Source of the DNA: an uncultured Clostridium sp.
Lineage (GTDB): Bacteria > Bacillota > Clostridia > Lachnospirales > Lachnospiraceae
NCBI GenBank assembly: GCA_946553025.1
Contig: CAMNRM010000026.1
Span: 1-63,474 of the forward strand
Length of the DNA: 63,474 nucleotides
Direction: 5' to 3'
Shown here: positions 61,889 to 63,474 of the stretch, in pieces
Numbering within the stretch: position 1 is the first letter of the stretch
How the letters are laid out: each line of letters begins with the position of its first letter
Program-made: the position numbers and the translations under genes
The notes under the pieces: model-generated
The model's input: the letters and a program-made list of their open reading frames with translations, nothing else
What the model was told of the DNA's origin: nothing
Databases searched by the model: none

Positions 61889-62038
61889 TTATGGCGCAAC
61901 TTACAAGTGAGAACTTCTACCGGGAACCACCCCTGCAAGCACAGTTCTTCATTCGTTTTAAGTAACCGCACCCAATCTGTTTTCGCAGGTGCGCCGAATG
62001 ATGTTTAAAAAAGAGCGAATAAAATTACATTCGCTTTT
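61889..62038 (+). ncRNA. Candidate free-standing structured RNA of about 150 nt, family unknown
   Basis: No open frame fits here. GGCGCA (61893-61898) can pair with TGCGCC (61990-61995), enclosing a stem GAGAAC/GTTCTTC (61909-61914 with 61943-61949) with a small GGG/CCC hairpin inside. Alternatively CGCACC (61968-61973) pairs with GGTGCG (61988-61993), which excludes the outer stem. An intrinsic terminator follows at once, and no plus-strand gene lies downstream, so it would be a separate RNA rather than a leader. I could not match it to 6S, SRP, tmRNA or a riboswitch class. Confidence 0.35.
62015..62038 (+). terminator. Terminator of the candidate RNA
   Basis: GCGAAT and ATTCGC form a perfect 6-bp stem with an 8-base loop, followed by TTTT on the plus strand. 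The minus strand also has a T run (from AAAAAA at 62007-62012), so it may be bidirectional. Confidence 0.6.
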
Positions 62039-62100
62039 AATATTAAAATCATGTTCGTAGCCCTTTTGGCCAATGCTGTAACATCTTCAGGAACAAAGAC

Positions 62101-62140
62101 AAAAGCCTGTCTTCTACATTCAAGTAGAATGACAGGCTTT
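62101..62140 (-). terminator. Terminator of the partial surface-protein gene
   Basis: AAAGCCTGTC and GACAGGCTTT form a 10-bp stem, continued by TTCTAC/GTAGAA with one bulged base, one of the strongest hairpins in the window. It lies about 85 bases after the stop of the minus-strand gene. Confidence 0.75.
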
Positions 62141-62224
62141 GTCGTTATGCAAGTCGAATTTTTAAATATAACTTTTTACTACTACAATTTTATATTGCTT
62201 TATTGCTCTTCTTTTACTTTGACT

Positions 62225-63474
62225 TTAGTTTGTCGGAACCCATGCTCCGTCAGCGCCTAAGTAATAACCGTCAACATATGTACCAGATAATAACTGACCT
62301 GTTACATGAACACCATCATTCACCGGGCTGAAGTAGTACCAGTTTGCACCAACCTGATACCAGCCGGTTACCATAGCGCCGCTTGTATCAGAGTAGAAGT
62401 ATGCATTATAAGCCGGGTCAAAGATTACGCCGGTAAGCATAGCACCCTGAACGTTTTCTGTGGACGGATTCAGGTAATACCAATGCCCATTGATAAACTG
62501 CCATCCGGTTGCCATCCGTCCGGCTGCATCAAAGTAGTAATATCTTCCATTAATCCACCCCCAAGTATTCGCTGCTTTCTGACCATCACTCTTTACGAAA
62601 GTCCAGCCATTTGCATCTGCTGCCCAGGTTCCGGTCATGCTGTAGCTGTTTGCGGAAGAACCGCCACCAATGACATGTCTTCTGCTGCCACCGCCAGAAC
62701 TTGAACCGCCGCCGGAACTGGTATTTCCGCCAGGAGTTGTCGGTTCAGGATTTTCTACAGAAAATTCCATAACAAACGGGCTGAATGATGTTGCCGTAAT
62801 GGTAACATATCTGTCTGTTTCACCTTTAATAGCAGAATAAAGAGTTTCTAACAGATTCTTGCATTCATCGTCTGCGTAATGCTTAATCGTAGCATATTTC
62901 CACTCCTTTTTAATTCCCTGTGCCGGAAGCGGAACATCAACGCTGATCTCTTTCTTATTATCTTTCAGTTTCTCATGTGATACTATGGTATTATCATCTC
63001 TAACAACAGCAATATTATAAGTCATTGTTTTAACAACAACTACCGGTTTGCCGTTTTCGTCTACTACAGGCTTGCCGTCTGCATCCATTTCAACTTCCAC
63101 TACTGGCTTTACAGAGAGAAGCTTTAATTCGCTGTTTTCCGGAATTTCTTCAATATCCGCAAAAACCTTCTTTGTGTCTTCGGTTGTTGTAAGATTATCC
63201 TTGACAGCTTCTTTCACTGCTTCCTGAATCTGTGTTGTCTGTTCAGAAATGGACTGTCTTGCTTCCTCAACATTTTCAAATACACCTTCCATCTCATCAT
63301 CAGAAATTTCCGGTTCTTCAACTGGATGAACATCCGGTTCTGCTGGAGCTATCGGATTTTCTGGTTCAGTTGGACCTTCTGATTCACCTGGCGTTTCCGA
63401 TTCACTTGGTTTCTCGGATTCACCTGGCGTTTCTGATTCACTTGGTTTTTCTGACTCACCTGGCGTTTCTGATT
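62225..63474 (-). CDS. Second surface protein with cell-wall-binding repeats, 5' part outside the window
   Basis: The frame is open to the window edge, giving 416 codons including the stop. The visible part begins with a Ser/Glu/Pro linker of 12-residue repeats (SETPGESEKPSE), then a region parallel to that of the 710-residue paralogue (LPAQGIKKEWKYATIKHYA compares with LPAQGIKDTWNSATVKHFA), a Ser/Gly linker, and the same C-terminal wall-binding repeats (GWTFVKSDGQKAANTWGWIN). A start at an internal Met (63292) would discard the linker and signal peptide and is not likely. The pair probably arose by duplication. Confidence 0.88.
   Translation of the reverse strand, partial: SETPGESEKPSESETPGESEKPSESETPGESEGPTEPENPIAPAEPDVHPVEEPEISDDEMEGVFENVEEARQSISEQTTQIQEAVKEAVKDNLTTTEDTKKVFADIEEIPENSELKLLSVKPVVEVEMDADGKPVVDENGKPVVVVKTMTYNIAVVRDDNTIVSHEKLKDNKKEISVDVPLPAQGIKKEWKYATIKHYADDECKNLLETLYSAIKGETDRYVTITATSFSPFVMEFSVENPEPTTPGGNTSSGGGSSSGGGSRRHVIGGGSSANSYSMTGTWAADANGWTFVKSDGQKAANTWGWINGRYYYFDAAGRMATGWQFINGHWYYLNPSTENVQGAMLTGVIFDPAYNAYFYSDTSGAMVTGWYQVGANWYYFSPVNDGVHVTGQLLSGTYVDGYYLGADGAWVPTN
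63381..63474 (-). repeat. 36-bp tandem repeat in the partial surface-protein gene
   Basis: Units beginning GATTCACCTGGCG recur every 36 bp at 63381, 63417 and 63453 and run to the window edge. They encode SETPGESEKPSE. Confidence 0.85.

Larger units (their letters stand above)
61578..62224. other. 647-bp intergenic region between the two surface-protein genes
   Basis: From left to right it holds the minus-strand promoter of the 710-residue protein, about 190 bp of A/T-rich sequence in which I see nothing, a plus-strand promoter, a structured segment ending in a terminator, and the terminator of the upstream surface gene. The candidate RNA is listed separately. Confidence 0.7.

Noticed and set aside
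61893-61995. tRNA, T-box or 6S RNA
   Set aside because: There is no anticodon arm or T-arm pattern, the GGGTGG-like sequence on the minus strand lacks the conserved T-box core, and no 6S central bubble could be recognised.
63292-63294. Start of the second surface protein at the internal Met near 63292
   Set aside because: The frame continues upstream through a Ser/Glu/Pro linker to the window edge, and a surface protein needs a signal peptide that the short form lacks.

Overview
The window looks like chromosomal DNA of a Gram-positive Clostridia, most likely a Lachnospiraceae-type gut anaerobe. This is inferred from strong AGGAGG ribosome sites, sigma-A promoters with 17-bp spacers, a CIRCE-like heat-shock operator, DUF4250 and DUF3810 genes, a zinc phospholipase C-like protein, glycogen genes, and secreted proteins with ChW-like or choline-binding-like cell-wall repeats. 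The genus cannot be named from the sequence alone.

Left part (1-20.8 kb), housekeeping and accessory genes. The window opens in the 5' half of an IS607-type serine recombinase. An AraC regulator is divergent from glycogen phosphorylase (glgP). A convergent operon holds a DUF3810 protein, glycogen branching enzyme with an unusual Ala/Lys-rich tail, and an MscS channel. Then come signal peptidase I, a 57-residue DUF4250 protein, clpB with a degenerate CIRCE operator, a hicA-hicB toxin-antitoxin pair, a P-loop protein, an AGCS amino-acid symporter with a charged insert, a zinc phospholipase C-like protein, a secreted metallo-beta-lactamase-fold protein, a lipoprotein, a BCCT transporter, and an HPr-like protein lacking the phosphorylatable His.

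Middle part (20.9-52.5 kb), one very large minus-strand surface-glycan cluster, read from 52.5 kb down to 20.9 kb with mostly short or overlapping junctions. It encodes a DegT aminotransferase, family 2 glycosyltransferases, a flippase, DUF2304 and DUF2142 membrane proteins, RfbC, an ABC-2 exporter (Wzm/Wzt) with a YgjP-like metallopeptidase gene between its two halves, and a methyltransferase overlapping a kinase-like/coiled-coil/GT2/GT4 fusion. It continues with all four enzymes for GDP-D-glycero-D-manno-heptose (hddC, hddA, gmhB, gmhA), an acyltransferase, three large polytopic membrane proteins, the CDP-3,6-dideoxyhexose enzymes rfbF-rfbG-rfbH, LicD and a final polyprenyl-phosphate-type glycosyltransferase. 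The methyltransferase/kinase-like/coiled-coil block beside an ABC exporter with a Wzt C-terminal domain resembles the WbdD/Wzt capping and length-control logic of Gram-negative O-antigens. This is the most interesting system here.

Right part (52.6-63.5 kb), plus-strand wall genes followed by surface proteins. An L,D-transpeptidase with wall-binding repeats, UDP-galactopyranose mutase, a GT8 and a GT2 precede a Rpn-type nuclease and two paralogous surface proteins ending in cell-wall-binding repeats. Between the two surface-protein genes lies a self-contained promoter, structured segment and terminator on the plus strand, a candidate free-standing noncoding RNA.

Two patterns run through the window. 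First, a 26-bp dyad element recurs at junctions (1447, 44015, 49146, 50614). Second, many short tandem duplications (15-46 bp units) sit at gene junctions or gene ends and are sometimes translated as repetitive tails.
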